A stretch of 64,000 nucleotides of DNA. Source: Streptomyces sp. CB02400. GTDB lineage: Bacteria > Actinomycetota > Actinomycetes > Streptomycetales > Streptomycetaceae. A model generated the notes under the pieces. The model ran no database searches. It had not been told where the DNA came from and worked only from the letters and a program-made list of their open reading frames with translations. Each line of letters begins with the position of its first letter. Position 1 is the stretch's first letter. A program made the position numbers and the translations under genes. Below, piece by piece: positions 26,155 through 34,500 of the stretch. Where the stretch lies: assembly GCF_001905725.1 (NCBI RefSeq), contig NZ_LIWB01000013.1, forward strand, positions 124,001-188,000, read 5' to 3'.

Positions 26155-26886
26155 TCAGCCGAACAGGTAGCCGAACACCGCGTCGCCGACCCGCCGGTCG
26201 GTGACCTCGGCGCCGTTGGCCTCCTCGCGGGCGAACTTCACGGCCTGCTGGAGCTTCTCGACCCGCTCCACCAGCTCGTTCACCCGCCGCGCGGGGAGCG
26301 CTCCGGAGAACTTCACGGTGGTCCAGTACCCGATGGGCACGTCCTCGTAGTACACCTCGACCTGCGCCGGGTGCTTCTCGGTCGCCTCCGCCTTGACGTG
26401 GTTGCGGGGCACCTTCTTCGTACGGATGGTCCGCACCGGGTCCGTCTTCCACCAGTCCGTGGACGGGTCGTGGGACCAGGACTCGGCGGCGTCGAGGGTG
26501 GGCAGCTTCTTGACGAAGGTGTGCAGGTCGGTGAGCTGCTTCTCCAGGAAGAGCAGGTAGCTGACCGGGACATCGGCGACGATCGTCCGCCCGTCGACGG
26601 TGACGTCCGCGCGGGCCGCGCAGTTCGCCCAGTCCTTCGTCGCGGTCACGTCGAACAACCGCGTCAGCGAGGCGGCCATCTCCCGCAGCACGTCCTCGCC
26701 CTGCACCTGCACCCGGGTCGACTCGGGCGGCAACTGCTCGCCCTCCTCGTCCTTCGGCTGGTACGTACGCGAGATACCGGCCAGCAGCGCCGGCTTCTGC
26801 ACCTTGTGGTGCGCCGCGGTGATGTCCTGGAGCGACTTGCTCTTGACACCCTTCTCGACCGCGATGATCTGGTTCAACTTCGCCAT
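26155..26886 (-). CDS. Conserved hypothetical protein (DUF7873-like)
   Basis: The product is 243 aa, soluble and charged, with no signal or membrane segment. Notable stretches are LQDITAAHHKVQKPALLAGI and YQPKDEEGEQLPPESTRVQV, a middle part ANCAARADVTVDGRTIVADV, DLHTFVKKLPTLDAAESW, and a conserved-looking end VKFSGALPARRVNELVERV with a helix EKLQQAVKFAREEANG. I recall this as a widespread Streptomyces family listed as DUF7873; the number is from memory. ATG 26886 follows GAAGGGGGG, and upstream codons look non-coding. It is monocistronic with its own terminator. The function is unknown. Confidence 0.85.
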   Translation of the reverse strand: MAKLNQIIAVEKGVKSKSLQDITAAHHKVQKPALLAGISRTYQPKDEEGEQLPPESTRVQVQGEDVLREMAASLTRLFDVTATKDWANCAARADVTVDGRTIVADVPVSYLLFLEKQLTDLHTFVKKLPTLDAAESWSHDPSTDWWKTDPVRTIRTKKVPRNHVKAEATEKHPAQVEVYYEDVPIGYWTTVKFSGALPARRVNELVERVEKLQQAVKFAREEANGAEVTDRRVGDAVFGYLFG

Positions 26887-27055
26887 GACGGGCCCCCCTT
26901 CGAACAGGCAGGAACGTATCCCACCGGCTCGAACGCCCGCACTCCCTTTTATCGCCGCGCCCGGCCGCACCGGACATGCCCGTGCTCTGGGGCTCGCCTC
27001 GAAGCCACAGGGCACACCTCTCCTACCGGCGGGCGCGTGCACCGGGTACGGCAGG

Positions 27056-27487
27056 TCACTGGCAGTCGTCGGGCCACAACCGGAACGCCGTGTGTCCGGT
27101 CAGGGGGCGGACCATGCGGAAGTGACGGCGGTCCAGGGTGAGGATCGCGTCCGTGTGGTACTCGGCCGCCATCACCACGTTCATCGTGTCCGTGAGACCG
27201 ATCTGCGGATACCTGCGCATGGTGACCAGTGCCGCCGACAGGTGCGGTTCGATCTCCGGGACCGCGTACCTGCGCACGGCTGCACGGTCCCGGACGTGGC
27301 CCAGCGCCGCGTGCGCGGCCTGGGGCCCGACCCGTGTGCTGAGGAGGTAGTCGAGCTCGGCGAGGACCAGAGGGCTCACCACCAGGTGGGAGGCGTCCGC
27401 GACGGCCTTACGGCAGGCCGCGTGCTCGGGAGCGTCCGCGTCGAACAGGGAGAACAGGCCCGAGGTGCCGGCGATCAGCACGGTCAT
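27056..27487 (-). CDS. PIN-domain (VapC-like) toxin with altered first active-site position
   Basis: The product is 143 aa. PIN toxins are Mg-dependent RNases. The family outline is present: MTVLIAGTSGLFSLF, SPLVLAELDYLLST (second acid), and a C-terminal GLTDTMNVVMAAEYHTDAILTLDRRHF (third and fourth acids). The first active-site aspartate, normally in an ADTSGL-type motif, is Gly7 here (codon GGC instead of GAC), which may reduce or abolish activity. The gene overlaps its antitoxin by the 4-bp ATGA arrangement, so the two are translationally coupled. VapBC function is known for the family; activity here is doubtful. Confidence 0.88.
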   Translation of the reverse strand: MTVLIAGTSGLFSLFDADAPEHAACRKAVADASHLVVSPLVLAELDYLLSTRVGPQAAHAALGHVRDRAAVRRYAVPEIEPHLSAALVTMRRYPQIGLTDTMNVVMAAEYHTDAILTLDRRHFRMVRPLTGHTAFRLWPDDCQ

Positions 27488-27735
27488 ACGCCGAACCCCT
27501 CCAGGTAGGAGCCGCGCCCCTCGGACCAGTCGATCCTGGAGCCGCTGCGGAACACGGGGATGTCGTCGTCGTCACCCATCGGGTCCGTGGGGTGATCGGG
27601 TACGGGATCCTCCGCGACCGGCGACAGTATGGCGACCAGCCGCCCGTTCTTGGTCACCGTGATCCGCTCGCCGCGCTCGGCCGCGGCAAGGATCCTCGAG
27701 GCGTTCTGGTTGAAGTCACGCGCGGTCGTCTCCAT
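27484..27735 (-). CDS. Phd/YefM-type antitoxin
   Basis: The product is 83 aa. The N-terminal half is the Phd/YefM DNA-binding fold (METTARDFNQNASRILAAAE, then RGERITVTKNGRLVAIL); the C-terminal tail (VFRSGSRIDWSEGRGSYLEG) would wrap around the toxin. It precedes and overlaps the PIN toxin gene. Such antitoxins repress their own operon and neutralise the toxin. No operator was identified with confidence; the start region abuts the decayed ATPase gene upstream. Confidence 0.88.
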   Translation of the reverse strand: METTARDFNQNASRILAAAERGERITVTKNGRLVAILSPVAEDPVPDHPTDPMGDDDDIPVFRSGSRIDWSEGRGSYLEGFGV

Positions 27736-27744
27736 GTACTACAC

Positions 27745-28065
27745 GGTACTACCGGCTGCGGGCAGACACCGGGAAGCGCGCGCTCCGCCCAGACCGCCCT
27801 GCCGGGACCGTCCGGCCGCGGGTGCCAGTCCCAGCGGGTGGCGAGCGCTGTGACGAGGAGGAGGCCCCGGCCCGTTTCGTCGACGGCCGGGACCTCGGGC
27901 CGGGGGTCGCCCGGCCGGGGCGGGACCCGTTCGCCCCGGGTGTCGGTGACCTCGACGCGGACGGTGGTGGAGCGGGGTCCGGTGGGAGGAGCGCGAGGCG
28001 GAAGTGGAAGTCGCGGCCGGGGACGTTGCCGTGCAGCACGGCGTTCCCGTCGGGAGGCGGTCGGA
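27745..28065 (-). pseudogene. Decayed HATPase-type ATP-binding protein (anti-sigma-like)
   Basis: Two frames must be joined. NAVLHGNVPGRDFHFRLALL resembles the N-box and following strand of the Streptomyces HATPase_c/RsbW-like family. After a one-base frame change near 27980, VRVEVTDTRGERVPPRPG and GRGLLLVTALATRWDWHP give the G-box end. The first half (the ATP-lid partner up to the usual ELxxNA) is missing; DGNAVLHG stands where ELVTNAVLHG is expected. It is therefore truncated and frameshifted. Confidence 0.7.
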
Positions 28066-28204
28066 GTGGACGAACACGGGTGACTCCTTCTTCTCGGGTC
28101 GCACCGGGTGCACCGGTCGGTCCGCCCAACTCCCCCGCCTCGCCGAGGGGCACCGCTCACCCCGCCTGCACACGCCGCCCGAACGCGTACAACGCTCCCG
28201 GTCG

Positions 28205-28400
28205 TCAGACCGCGACCACGTGCACGTCCGTCGGCGCGAGAACCGTCAGGCAGGCGTGGATGTCCCCCGGGTCGGTGGTGAAGACGACCGCGCTGCCGTG
28301 CCGGGCCGCTGCCGGGGTCACCCGGGTGTCCACCGCGTCCGGCCGTTTCTTCGCCGGCGGGGCCGCTCGTCCCAGGGCGCCGCGAACCGGCTCACCGCCC
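28205..28400 (-). pseudogene. PIN-domain (VapC-like) C-terminal fragment
   Basis: The frame ending at the stop at 28205 encodes PDAVDTRVTPAAARHGSAVV and FTTDPGDIHACLTVLAPTDV, matching the last third of VapC-type toxins (VDAHV...ARRHG..V.TSDPDDI), with the usual DAHV aspartate altered to DTRV. The 5' two thirds are absent, and the fragment butts against the end of the M23 peptidase gene. It is a second toxin locus reduced to a stub. Confidence 0.65.
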
Positions 28401-29654
28401 GCCGCCGCCGAGCCAGGCGGTCGGGTCCGTGTACTGGCCGTCGAGGAGGACCTCGAAGTGGAGGTGCGGGCCGGTGGACAGGCCCGTCGAGCCGACGAAC
28501 CCGACGGGTTGGCCGGTGGTCACGCTCTGGCCGGTGGTCACCTGGAGGGCGGACAGGTGGCTGTAGGTGGTCTCCAGCCGTTTCCCGTCGACCGTGCCGT
28601 GGTCGATCACCACGCGGTAGCCGTAGGCCGAGGTCAGGCCGGCGAACTCGACCCGTCCCTCCCATGACGCGGACACCTGGGCTCCCTGCGGCGCGCCGAA
28701 GTCGACGCCCGTGTGGAGTTTGGTGACCCCGGTCAACGGGTGCGCCCGCGAACCGAACGGCGAGGTGACGGTGAGCGTGGTGACGGGCGGCGTCAGCAGC
28801 GCGCCGGCGGCCGGGCCGCCCTCCTGCTCGGGGTTCTGCCGGACCAGGGCGTCGTACCGCGGCAGCCGCTCCTTGACCTCGGCGACGAACGCGCGGGCCG
28901 GGTCGGGGACCTTGCCGGCCTTCTCGACCTGGTCCGCCCCGGTCGCGTACGCGGCGAGCGTGAGGTCGGCGACGTCGCCGTTGACGGTGCCCTGGGTGCG
29001 CAGCGCGGTCATCTTCTCCGCCAGGGAGCAGTCCTGCCGCCCCAGCGCCATGATCGCGTCCACCGCGTCGCGCGGCGAGGACGTGCCGTTGCCGTCGTCG
29101 TCCCGGCCCCAGGTCTTCCAGCCGGCGTCCGTGAAACGGGCGATGCCCTGCTCGGAGAGGCTCGCGGTGTCGTCCTGCCACCCGGAGAGCCGGTCGATGT
29201 GCGCGGCGAGGAGCGCGGGGGTGACGCCCGCGCAGTCCGCGGTCGCCTTGCGCAGCCAGGGGACGTAGGAGCCGTCCACGTTGCTGACGGCCGACTCCGA
29301 CTGCCCTGGCGCCTGGTCCTGCGGCAGGGCCGTGTCGAGGGCGCCGCTCAGCGAGAGGAAGGCGAAGACCCCGGTGAGCGTCACCACGCCGGGCAGCACG
29401 ATCAGGGTGAAGGGGCCGGGGCCGCGACGACGGCGACGGCGCGGCTCCGCGGCGGTCGGCTCCGCGGCGGTCGGCTCCGTGGCGGTCGGCTCCGTGGCAG
29501 GCGCCTGCGGTTCGGGCTGTGCCGTGTCGTCGCCCGCGGACCCGTTCCGAGCGGCTTCACGCCCGATGGGTCCGGGGCGCGGCCGGAGGTCGTCGTCGTG
29601 CCCGGTCGTCCCCGCCGCGAGGGGGTACGCCGTGCCTTCCCTGTCCTTGGTCAC
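28392..29654 (-). CDS. M23 (LytM) metallopeptidase with transglycosylase-like domain
   Basis: The product is 420 aa. A cytoplasmic N-terminus with ATEPTATEPTAAEP repeats and an RRRRRRG cluster precedes one membrane segment (FTLIVLPGVVTLTGVFAFL), giving an outward-facing anchored protein. A lytic-transglycosylase-like domain at about 130-265 (CAGVTPALLAAHIDRLSGW, GIARFTDAGWKTWG) is followed by an M23 domain at about 290-415 with SPFGSRAHPLTG, HTGVDF (zinc His and Asp) and GPHLHFEV (HxH). It should cleave peptidoglycan cross-links, acting in cell-wall remodelling. The zinc ligands look intact. No clear operon partners are seen; decayed toxin genes lie downstream. Confidence 0.9.
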   Translation of the reverse strand: MTKDREGTAYPLAAGTTGHDDDLRPRPGPIGREAARNGSAGDDTAQPEPQAPATEPTATEPTAAEPTAAEPRRRRRRGPGPFTLIVLPGVVTLTGVFAFLSLSGALDTALPQDQAPGQSESAVSNVDGSYVPWLRKATADCAGVTPALLAAHIDRLSGWQDDTASLSEQGIARFTDAGWKTWGRDDDGNGTSSPRDAVDAIMALGRQDCSLAEKMTALRTQGTVNGDVADLTLAAYATGADQVEKAGKVPDPARAFVAEVKERLPRYDALVRQNPEQEGGPAAGALLTPPVTTLTVTSPFGSRAHPLTGVTKLHTGVDFGAPQGAQVSASWEGRVEFAGLTSAYGYRVVIDHGTVDGKRLETTYSHLSALQVTTGQSVTTGQPVGFVGSTGLSTGPHLHFEVLLDGQYTDPTAWLGGGGR

Positions 29655-30049
29655 GTGCCGGGCCGGCTCCAGGAGGGCGCCACGGTGGGGCGTGATGTCG
29701 GCGGGGTGTATCGGCTCACGCTCAGACGCTAGCGGTCCCGTGACGCGACGTCACCGGCCGCGAGGACAGGGTGAACTGCCCGATGGGGCACCACCGGTGC
29801 CTGGCACGGCAGCGCCGGCCGCCCCGGACGTGGCCGAGGCGGGTCCCGCTCCGGCCGACCGTGCCGGAGTCCGCCCGGCGGGTGGTGGGCATCCACAAGT
29901 ACGCCATGCGCGAGGGCCGTCGGAGGTGAGTGTGCGCGAAGGACGGAACACTCTGCCCTCAAGTCTGCTCGTACGGCCCTGGTGTACGTGCCGTTCGGAC
30001 CGGAAGCGTGGCGGGGGCTTTGCATGGCCGAGGGCGAGGGAGAGCAGCG
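29655..30049. other. Gene-free stretch before the frameshifted toxin gene
   Basis: No supported gene lies here. A short plus-strand frame from ATG 29782 (ending in a VVGIHKYAMREGRR-like tail) has no recognisable family. The last 15 bp carry a good ribosome site (GAGGGAGAG) for the ATG at 30050. Confidence 0.5.
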
Positions 30050-31023
30050 ATGCGGGCGCGGGAGCAGGATACGCGGGCTCAGGGCCTGCGGCAGCAACGG
30101 GACCGGCGCACGCCTCCGGACAGGCGCGGACGGGCGGGGGTACCGGCCGGCGGCGGCAGGTCCAGCGTGTCGTCCACAACACGAACGCCGTTCCGCAGAA
30201 CTCGTTCATCCATCCCGTCGTGGACTCCACGGGCCGGACGACGTCCATCGAGATGATCAGCGACGGCTCGCTGACCGGTTCGCCTCCGGCCGTCGACCCC
30301 ACCGGCTACCCCTACATCCGCCAACTCGGCCTGACGAACTTCTGGATACGTTTCCACCTCATCAACATGCAGGCGGGCGGCCCGGGAACGCAGAACAACC
30401 TGGTGCCCGCCTCCAAGCGCGACAACAGCCGGTACGAGGCCGGCGTCGAGAGCGCGCTGAAGAGGGAGCTGAACGCCGTGGCGACCGCGAACGCCGCCCT
30501 GGCGGCGAACGCCCCGCGCCACTACGTCTACTTCGGCGTCGACGTGGACTACCGGACGGTCGATCCCCGGACCACGCAGTACCAGCAGTCCTTCGCCGAA
30601 CACTTCGTCCGGTCCCTCACGATCAACTTCAAGCGGTACGACCCCACGGCCGGGGGCTGGAAAGCCCTCCCCGCCGTAAGCCCGTTCGACTTCAGGGACC
30701 CTCAGCCGACCGACTTCGGCCAGGCGCTGGCCGCCGCCACCATGACCCTCCCGGATCTGATCCAGGTCACCGCGAACCGCCGATGGGAGACGGACGACGC
30801 CACCTTCCTCCAGTCGATCGGCGCGGGCGGCGCCCGCAACGGGGAGTTCGCCCGACTGGTGGACGAGGCGGGCGCCTTGGGAGCCCAGGAGTCCGTGATC
30901 CACGCGTTCGGGCAGATGCGGTTCCGGCCGCGAGGTGCCGTCACGTTCGCCGAGCGCATCGACAACGACAGGCAGCTGGCCACCCTGGCCAATCTGATCG
31001 CCACCGGCAGAATCACCACCTGA
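30050..31023 (+). pseudogene. Frameshifted nuclease-type toxin (eCIS/DUF4157-effector-like)
   Basis: ATG 30050 with ribosome site GAGGGAGAG opens MRAREQDTRAQGLRQQRD, which resembles the start of Streptomyces DUF4157-containing (contractile-injection-linked) effectors. The conserved C-terminal domain is in the next frame, from about 30160: RVVHNTNAVPQNSF, then FWIRFHLINMQAGGPGTQNN followed by LVPASKRDN and a later Glu, resembling the DNA/RNA non-specific endonuclease fold (RxHL...GGxG...NLVP...N...E). A one-base frame change near 30120-30170 is needed to join them, and the usual DUF4157 peptidase-like domain is absent. It could be an inactivated gene, a sequencing error, or a toxin domain using a later start. 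The next gene (31079) is a candidate immunity protein. Confidence 0.6.
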
Positions 31024-31078
31024 CGGGCGGCCGCCCGCACAGGAAGGGCGGCGGCACTCACGAGGAAGGGAGCCTTCG

Positions 31079-31561
31079 TTGGCGAGTCTGTGGCGGGTGC
31101 GCGTCACGCGCGTGAGCGCCGACACCGTCGAGCTGACCCTGTCGGCGATCCATCCCGACGCCGGGGAACCGTCCGCGTCCGCGGCCTTCGCGATGCGGCT
31201 GCTGGCCGACACCGACCCCGAACGGCTGGAGCGCGAGGCCGGGCCGAGAGCGTACTGGGACCCGGTCGCCCTCGCCGCGTACGCGGACCGGGTGATCGCG
31301 GCGGTCTCCGTGACCGCCCGGCACCGTCTGCCCTTCGACGAGGGCGCGGCCCGGCGGGCCGTCGAGGCCGAGCTGCGCGCACGCGGCTTCGACCCGACCG
31401 ACGCCGGCGCCTGGCAGGCCGCCTTCCTGGAAGCGTGGAGCGCGCTGTGGCAGGACCCCGACCGGGTCCCGTCCGTGGTGCTGGAGATCGAGCCGGCCGA
31501 CCTGTCCTGGATGTCGGGAACCGTCCCGGGGCGGGAGTGGGACACGGCGGCGTACGGCTGA
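31079..31561 (+). CDS. Hypothetical protein, possible immunity partner
   Basis: The product is 160 aa, acidic, soluble and largely helical, with DPVALAAYADRVIAAVSVTA, RRAVEAELRARGFDP, WQAAFLEAWSALW and an end SWMSGTVPGREWDTAAYG. No known family was recognised. The start is TTG 31079 with a strong GAGGAAGGGA ribosome site. It lies 55 bp after the nuclease-type toxin reading frame on the same strand. Small acidic proteins directly after a toxin domain are often immunity proteins; that role here is inference from position and composition only. Confidence 0.75.
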   Translation: MASLWRVRVTRVSADTVELTLSAIHPDAGEPSASAAFAMRLLADTDPERLEREAGPRAYWDPVALAAYADRVIAAVSVTARHRLPFDEGAARRAVEAELRARGFDPTDAGAWQAAFLEAWSALWQDPDRVPSVVLEIEPADLSWMSGTVPGREWDTAAYG

Positions 31562-31623
31562 GGGGCGCCGCGGCCTCCGACACGGGCCGAAGGCCCTCTC
31601 CACGGCGGAGCCGCCGGTGGCGG

Positions 31624-32027
31624 CAGACGAGTCGGGCTGTACGCCGGGTTCTGTTCCGGCGGGTCCTCGCGGGCCCGCCGGCGACGGCCATCCATCTAGG
31701 GCCGGTGTTGCCACCGGCCTCGTGCGGTCTACCCGCGGACTCGGGCGGGCAGCCCTCGAACGTCCGCGCAGAGACACCGGGGTGTCTCCTCTTGACCTTG
31801 CTCCGGGTGGGGTTTACCTAGCTGCCCAGGTCACCCTGGGCACTGGTGGTCTCTTACACCACCGTTTCACCCTTACCCGGCGCCTGAGCGCCGGGCGGTC
31901 TGTTTTCTGTGGCACTGTCCCGCGGGTCACCCCGGGTGGCCGTTAGCCACCACCCTGCCCTGTGGAGCCCGGACGTTCCTCGGGAAGTCCCGTGAGGGAC
32001 TCCACGCGGCCGCCCGCCCGGCTCGTC
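31624..32027 (-). ncRNA. rnpB: RNase P RNA, bacterial type A
   Basis: The minus strand reads as a type A RNase P RNA of about 400 nt: a 5' GAGCCGGGCGGGCGGCCGC, the conserved CGAGGAACGTCCGGGCTCC of P4/CR-I, GTAAGGGTGAAACGGTG (CR-II/III), ACAGAAAACAGACCGCC, and the 3' part TAGATGGATGGCCG with ACAGAACCCGGCGTACAGCC ending GACTCGTCTGCC. It is the catalytic RNA that matures tRNA 5' ends. The ends are approximate to a few bases. The upstream EamA reading frame on the same strand runs through its 5' 85 nt. Confidence 0.96.
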
Positions 32028-32920
32028 TGCCGTGCCGACCATGGTACCGGGCGCGGGCGGGGCTTCGGTGCGGCGGCCGTCGCCAGGACCGATCCGGTGA
32101 GGATCAGGGCGAAGGCGGCGAGGACGCCTCCCGTCAGGGGCTCGTCCAGGAGCAGCGCGCCGGCCGCCACCGCGATCGCCGGGTTGACGTACGTGATCAC
32201 CGACGCGCGGATCGGGCCCGCCTCCTTGATCAGCTCCAGGAAGGCCACGAAGGCCACCGCCGTGCAGACGACGCCGAGGGCGGCCAGGGCGGCGAGGGTG
32301 TCGGCCGAGGGCAGGGCCGCCGGGCGGGTCGCGGCCGCCGCGGGAGCGTAGACCAGGGCGGCCAGGGCCAGGCAGGGCGTGATGAGGTGCAGCGTCGGGA
32401 CGTTCTTGAGGTGGCGGTCGGCGATCAGGGGGGCCGTGGCGTAGCCGACGACCGTCACCAGGACCTCCGCCAGGGAGAGGGCGTCGCCGCCGGTCAGATG
32501 GGGGACGGTGAGGACGCCCACGCCGCCGAGGCCGAGCGCGAGGCCCGTGATCCGGCGGACGCCCAGCGACTCCGCGGCGCCGAAGAAGCGGGACAGCAGA
32601 ACGCCGGCGATCGGCACGCCCGCGATCAGCAGACCCGCCGTGGAGCTGGACAGATGGCGTTCGGCGTCGGTCAGGGTGTACCAGGGACCGATGATCTCGA
32701 TGACCGCGAACGCCAGCATCGGTTTCCAGTACGTCCGCACATTCCGGGCCAGCCCCGGCTGGCGCAGGGCGAAGGGGAGCAGGAGGGCGGCGCCGAGGGC
32801 GCAGCGTACGAACACCACCGTCGACGGGGACACCTCGTCCACCGCCACTTTGATCATCAGATAGGGGATGCCCCAGACCACTCCCATCAGGGAGAACAGG
32901 GCCCAGCCGCGTGCAGTCAT
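31943..32920 (-). CDS. EamA-family drug/metabolite transporter
   Basis: The product is 325 aa with ten hydrophobic segments, starting MTARGWALFSLMGVVWGIPY, typical of DMT exporters with two EamA repeats (second repeat LAALAALGVVCTAVAFVAFL, and TYVNPAIAVAAGALLLDEPL). It likely exports a metabolite or amino acid. The ATG overlaps the stop of the AraC gene by ATGA, so translation depends on coupling and no separate ribosome site is seen. The membrane part ends near residue 290. The last ~28 codons (RAGGRVESLTGLPEERPG and on) lie inside the rnpB sequence, so the end of this protein is shaped by the RNA gene or has lost an earlier stop. Confidence 0.88.
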   Translation of the reverse strand: MTARGWALFSLMGVVWGIPYLMIKVAVDEVSPSTVVFVRCALGAALLLPFALRQPGLARNVRTYWKPMLAFAVIEIIGPWYTLTDAERHLSSSTAGLLIAGVPIAGVLLSRFFGAAESLGVRRITGLALGLGGVGVLTVPHLTGGDALSLAEVLVTVVGYATAPLIADRHLKNVPTLHLITPCLALAALVYAPAAAATRPAALPSADTLAALAALGVVCTAVAFVAFLELIKEAGPIRASVITYVNPAIAVAAGALLLDEPLTGGVLAAFALILTGSVLATAAAPKPRPRPVPWSARQTSRAGGRVESLTGLPEERPGSTGQGGG

Positions 32921-33777
32921 GGAGGTGAGTGTCGGCCGGGCCGGCGGACGCTGTCTTGAACGCTGTTGCGGTACGCCGCCGGGGTCACCCCGAGGACCCG
33001 GCGGAACCAGCGGGTCAGGTGGGCCTGGTCGGCGAAGCCGACGAGGCCGGCCACCTCTGCGGGGCGCGCTCCGGCGTCCAGGAGGGTGCGGGCCCTGGTC
33101 ACCCGGTACTGGGCGAGCCAGGCGTACGGGGGCACCCCCATCGTCGTACGGAAGGCGCGCAGGAGCTGGTAGCGGGAGAGGCCGAGGTCGGCGGCGAGTG
33201 CGGCGAGGGAGGGCGGGGCGAGCAGTTCGTCGGCGAGGCGGTCGCGGACGGCGAGGGCGACGGTGCCGGCGCCGGGGACCGCCGTGTCGTCCGCGCGGGC
33301 GGTGGAGTGGCGGCGGGCGAGGGCGGTGAGCAGCCAGGGGATACGGGACTCCGCCTCCAGGGGGTCCGGGCAGGAGCTCACGTCCGTGTGGGCGCGGCGC
33401 AGGGCGGCGGCCAGTTCGGGGTCGTCGAGGACGGGGTCGCGGAAGTGCGGGAGGCCGCTGCCGCCGAGGGTGCCGTCGGTGAGGAGGGCGGGGGCGGCGT
33501 AGAGGGCGCGGTAGGAGTAGCCGTCGGGGGCGGCGGGGCCGCCGGTGTGCATCTCGCCGGGTTCCAGGACGACGATCGAGCCCGGTCCGGAGACGATGCG
33601 CCCGCCCCGGTAGGCGATGGTCTCCAGGCCGCCGACGGTGACGCCGACCGTGAACTCGTCGTGGGCGTGGGGGGCGTACTCGTGCCGGCTGAAGCGGGCG
33701 GTGAGCAGGTCGAGGGGAGGACCGCACCGCCCGAGCCGCGCCCTGGTCCAGCGTGCCTGTTCCCGTACGTCCGTCAC
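32917..33777 (-). CDS. AraC-family transcriptional regulator
   Basis: The product is 286 aa. The N-terminal cupin-like sensing domain has HEYAPHAHDEFTVGVTVGG and GSIVVLEPGEMHTGGP. Two helix-turn-helix motifs form the C-terminus (LAALAADLGLSRYQLLRAFR and PAEVAGLVGFADQAHLTRWF, then FRRVLGVTPAAYRNS). Such AraC proteins often sense small amines, amino acids or aromatic compounds and activate an adjacent exporter. The 4-bp ATGA overlap with the EamA gene makes a regulator-exporter operon. The start ATG 33777 has a weak ribosome site. Confidence 0.92.
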   Translation of the reverse strand: MTDVREQARWTRARLGRCGPPLDLLTARFSRHEYAPHAHDEFTVGVTVGGLETIAYRGGRIVSGPGSIVVLEPGEMHTGGPAAPDGYSYRALYAAPALLTDGTLGGSGLPHFRDPVLDDPELAAALRRAHTDVSSCPDPLEAESRIPWLLTALARRHSTARADDTAVPGAGTVALAVRDRLADELLAPPSLAALAADLGLSRYQLLRAFRTTMGVPPYAWLAQYRVTRARTLLDAGARPAEVAGLVGFADQAHLTRWFRRVLGVTPAAYRNSVQDSVRRPGRHSPP

Positions 33778-33800
33778 CTCGCACCCCCGCCCACAGGGGA

Positions 33801-34370
33801 TCAGAGGAAGTCGGCGGTGTCCAGGTCGAATCCGAAGGGGGCGGGGAGGGTGATCGGTTTGCCGAAGGGGCGGGTGCGCCGCTCGCGGTACTCGTCCTTC
33901 TCCGGGTCGCCGAACAGCGTGATCGAGGAGGCTTCGCGGTCGACGAGGAGGTAGAGGGGGATGCCGCCGCGGGCGTAGCAGCGCGGCTTGGTCTCGCGGT
34001 CGGTCTCGGGTCTGGCATCGGTCACTTCGACCACCATGGCGACGCCCGCACAGGGCATCCAGGGATCGGCTCCCCTGTAGAGCCGTAGGTCTCTGGGAGC
34101 GAGGGTGCCGTCCGGGATCACATGGTCCTGTGGGCAGGCGTGCGCGCTCCTCAGTTTCAGGCCCTTGTTCCCGGAGAAGGCCATGGCGGTGCGGGAGCCG
34201 GTGTGGATCCGGCTCGCGATCCGGCTGAGGCAGTGCTCGTGCGACCCGTCCGGCAGTGGCTTGAGGAGGAACTCTCCTTCGATGAGCTCTGCCCGGAACC
34301 CCTCCGGGGTGTTCAGACCGACGAACCAGTCCAGGAGGAGGTCCTCGGAGATCGGGTCGTATGTGATCAC
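33801..34370 (-). CDS. Uma2-family (DUF820) restriction-endonuclease-like protein
   Basis: The product is 189 aa. The Uma2 fold is PD-(D/E)XK-like: AELIEGEFLLKPLPDGSHEH, a VIPDGTLAPRD strand, then MVVEVTDARPETDRETKPRC with Glu and the distal Lys, and YLLVDREASSITLFG. Streptomyces carry many copies and their biological role is unresolved. The essential Asp and ExK positions look present. It stands alone, 23 bp downstream... of the AraC start on the same strand, and diverges from the MerR gene. Confidence 0.88.
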   Translation of the reverse strand: MITYDPISEDLLLDWFVGLNTPEGFRAELIEGEFLLKPLPDGSHEHCLSRIASRIHTGSRTAMAFSGNKGLKLRSAHACPQDHVIPDGTLAPRDLRLYRGADPWMPCAGVAMVVEVTDARPETDRETKPRCYARGGIPLYLLVDREASSITLFGDPEKDEYRERRTRPFGKPITLPAPFGFDLDTADFL

Positions 34371-34463
34371 GCTGCCGTGCCTCGCTTTCGATCGCCGGTC
34401 AGACTCGCACAGGGAGGGCTCGCCTCGGGGACGGGCGGGGTTCGTTCACTCGACAGGGTTCGC

Positions 34464-34484
34464 TTGACCCTGTCGCAGCGTCAA
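34464..34484 (+). promoter_or_regulatory. MerR-type operator/promoter
   Basis: TTGACCCTGTCGCAGCGTCAA is a palindrome with TTGAC and GTCAA arms and resembles the TTGACCCTGACGCAGCGTCA element common before Streptomyces MerR genes. Its TTGACC also serves as a -35 hexamer, with a long ~19-bp spacer to TCTACT, as MerR regulators require. It ends 16 bp before the MerR start codon. Confidence 0.75.
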
Positions 34485-34500
34485 CGTTTCTACTGGGGTC

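Noticed and set aside
27736..28391. Intact ATP-binding regulator
   Set aside because: Two frames must be joined and the first half is missing, so a functional protein is unlikely.
31624..32027. tmRNA rather than RNase P RNA
   Set aside because: The CR-I to CR-V elements of RNase P are present, and there is no tRNA-Ala-like end or tag frame.
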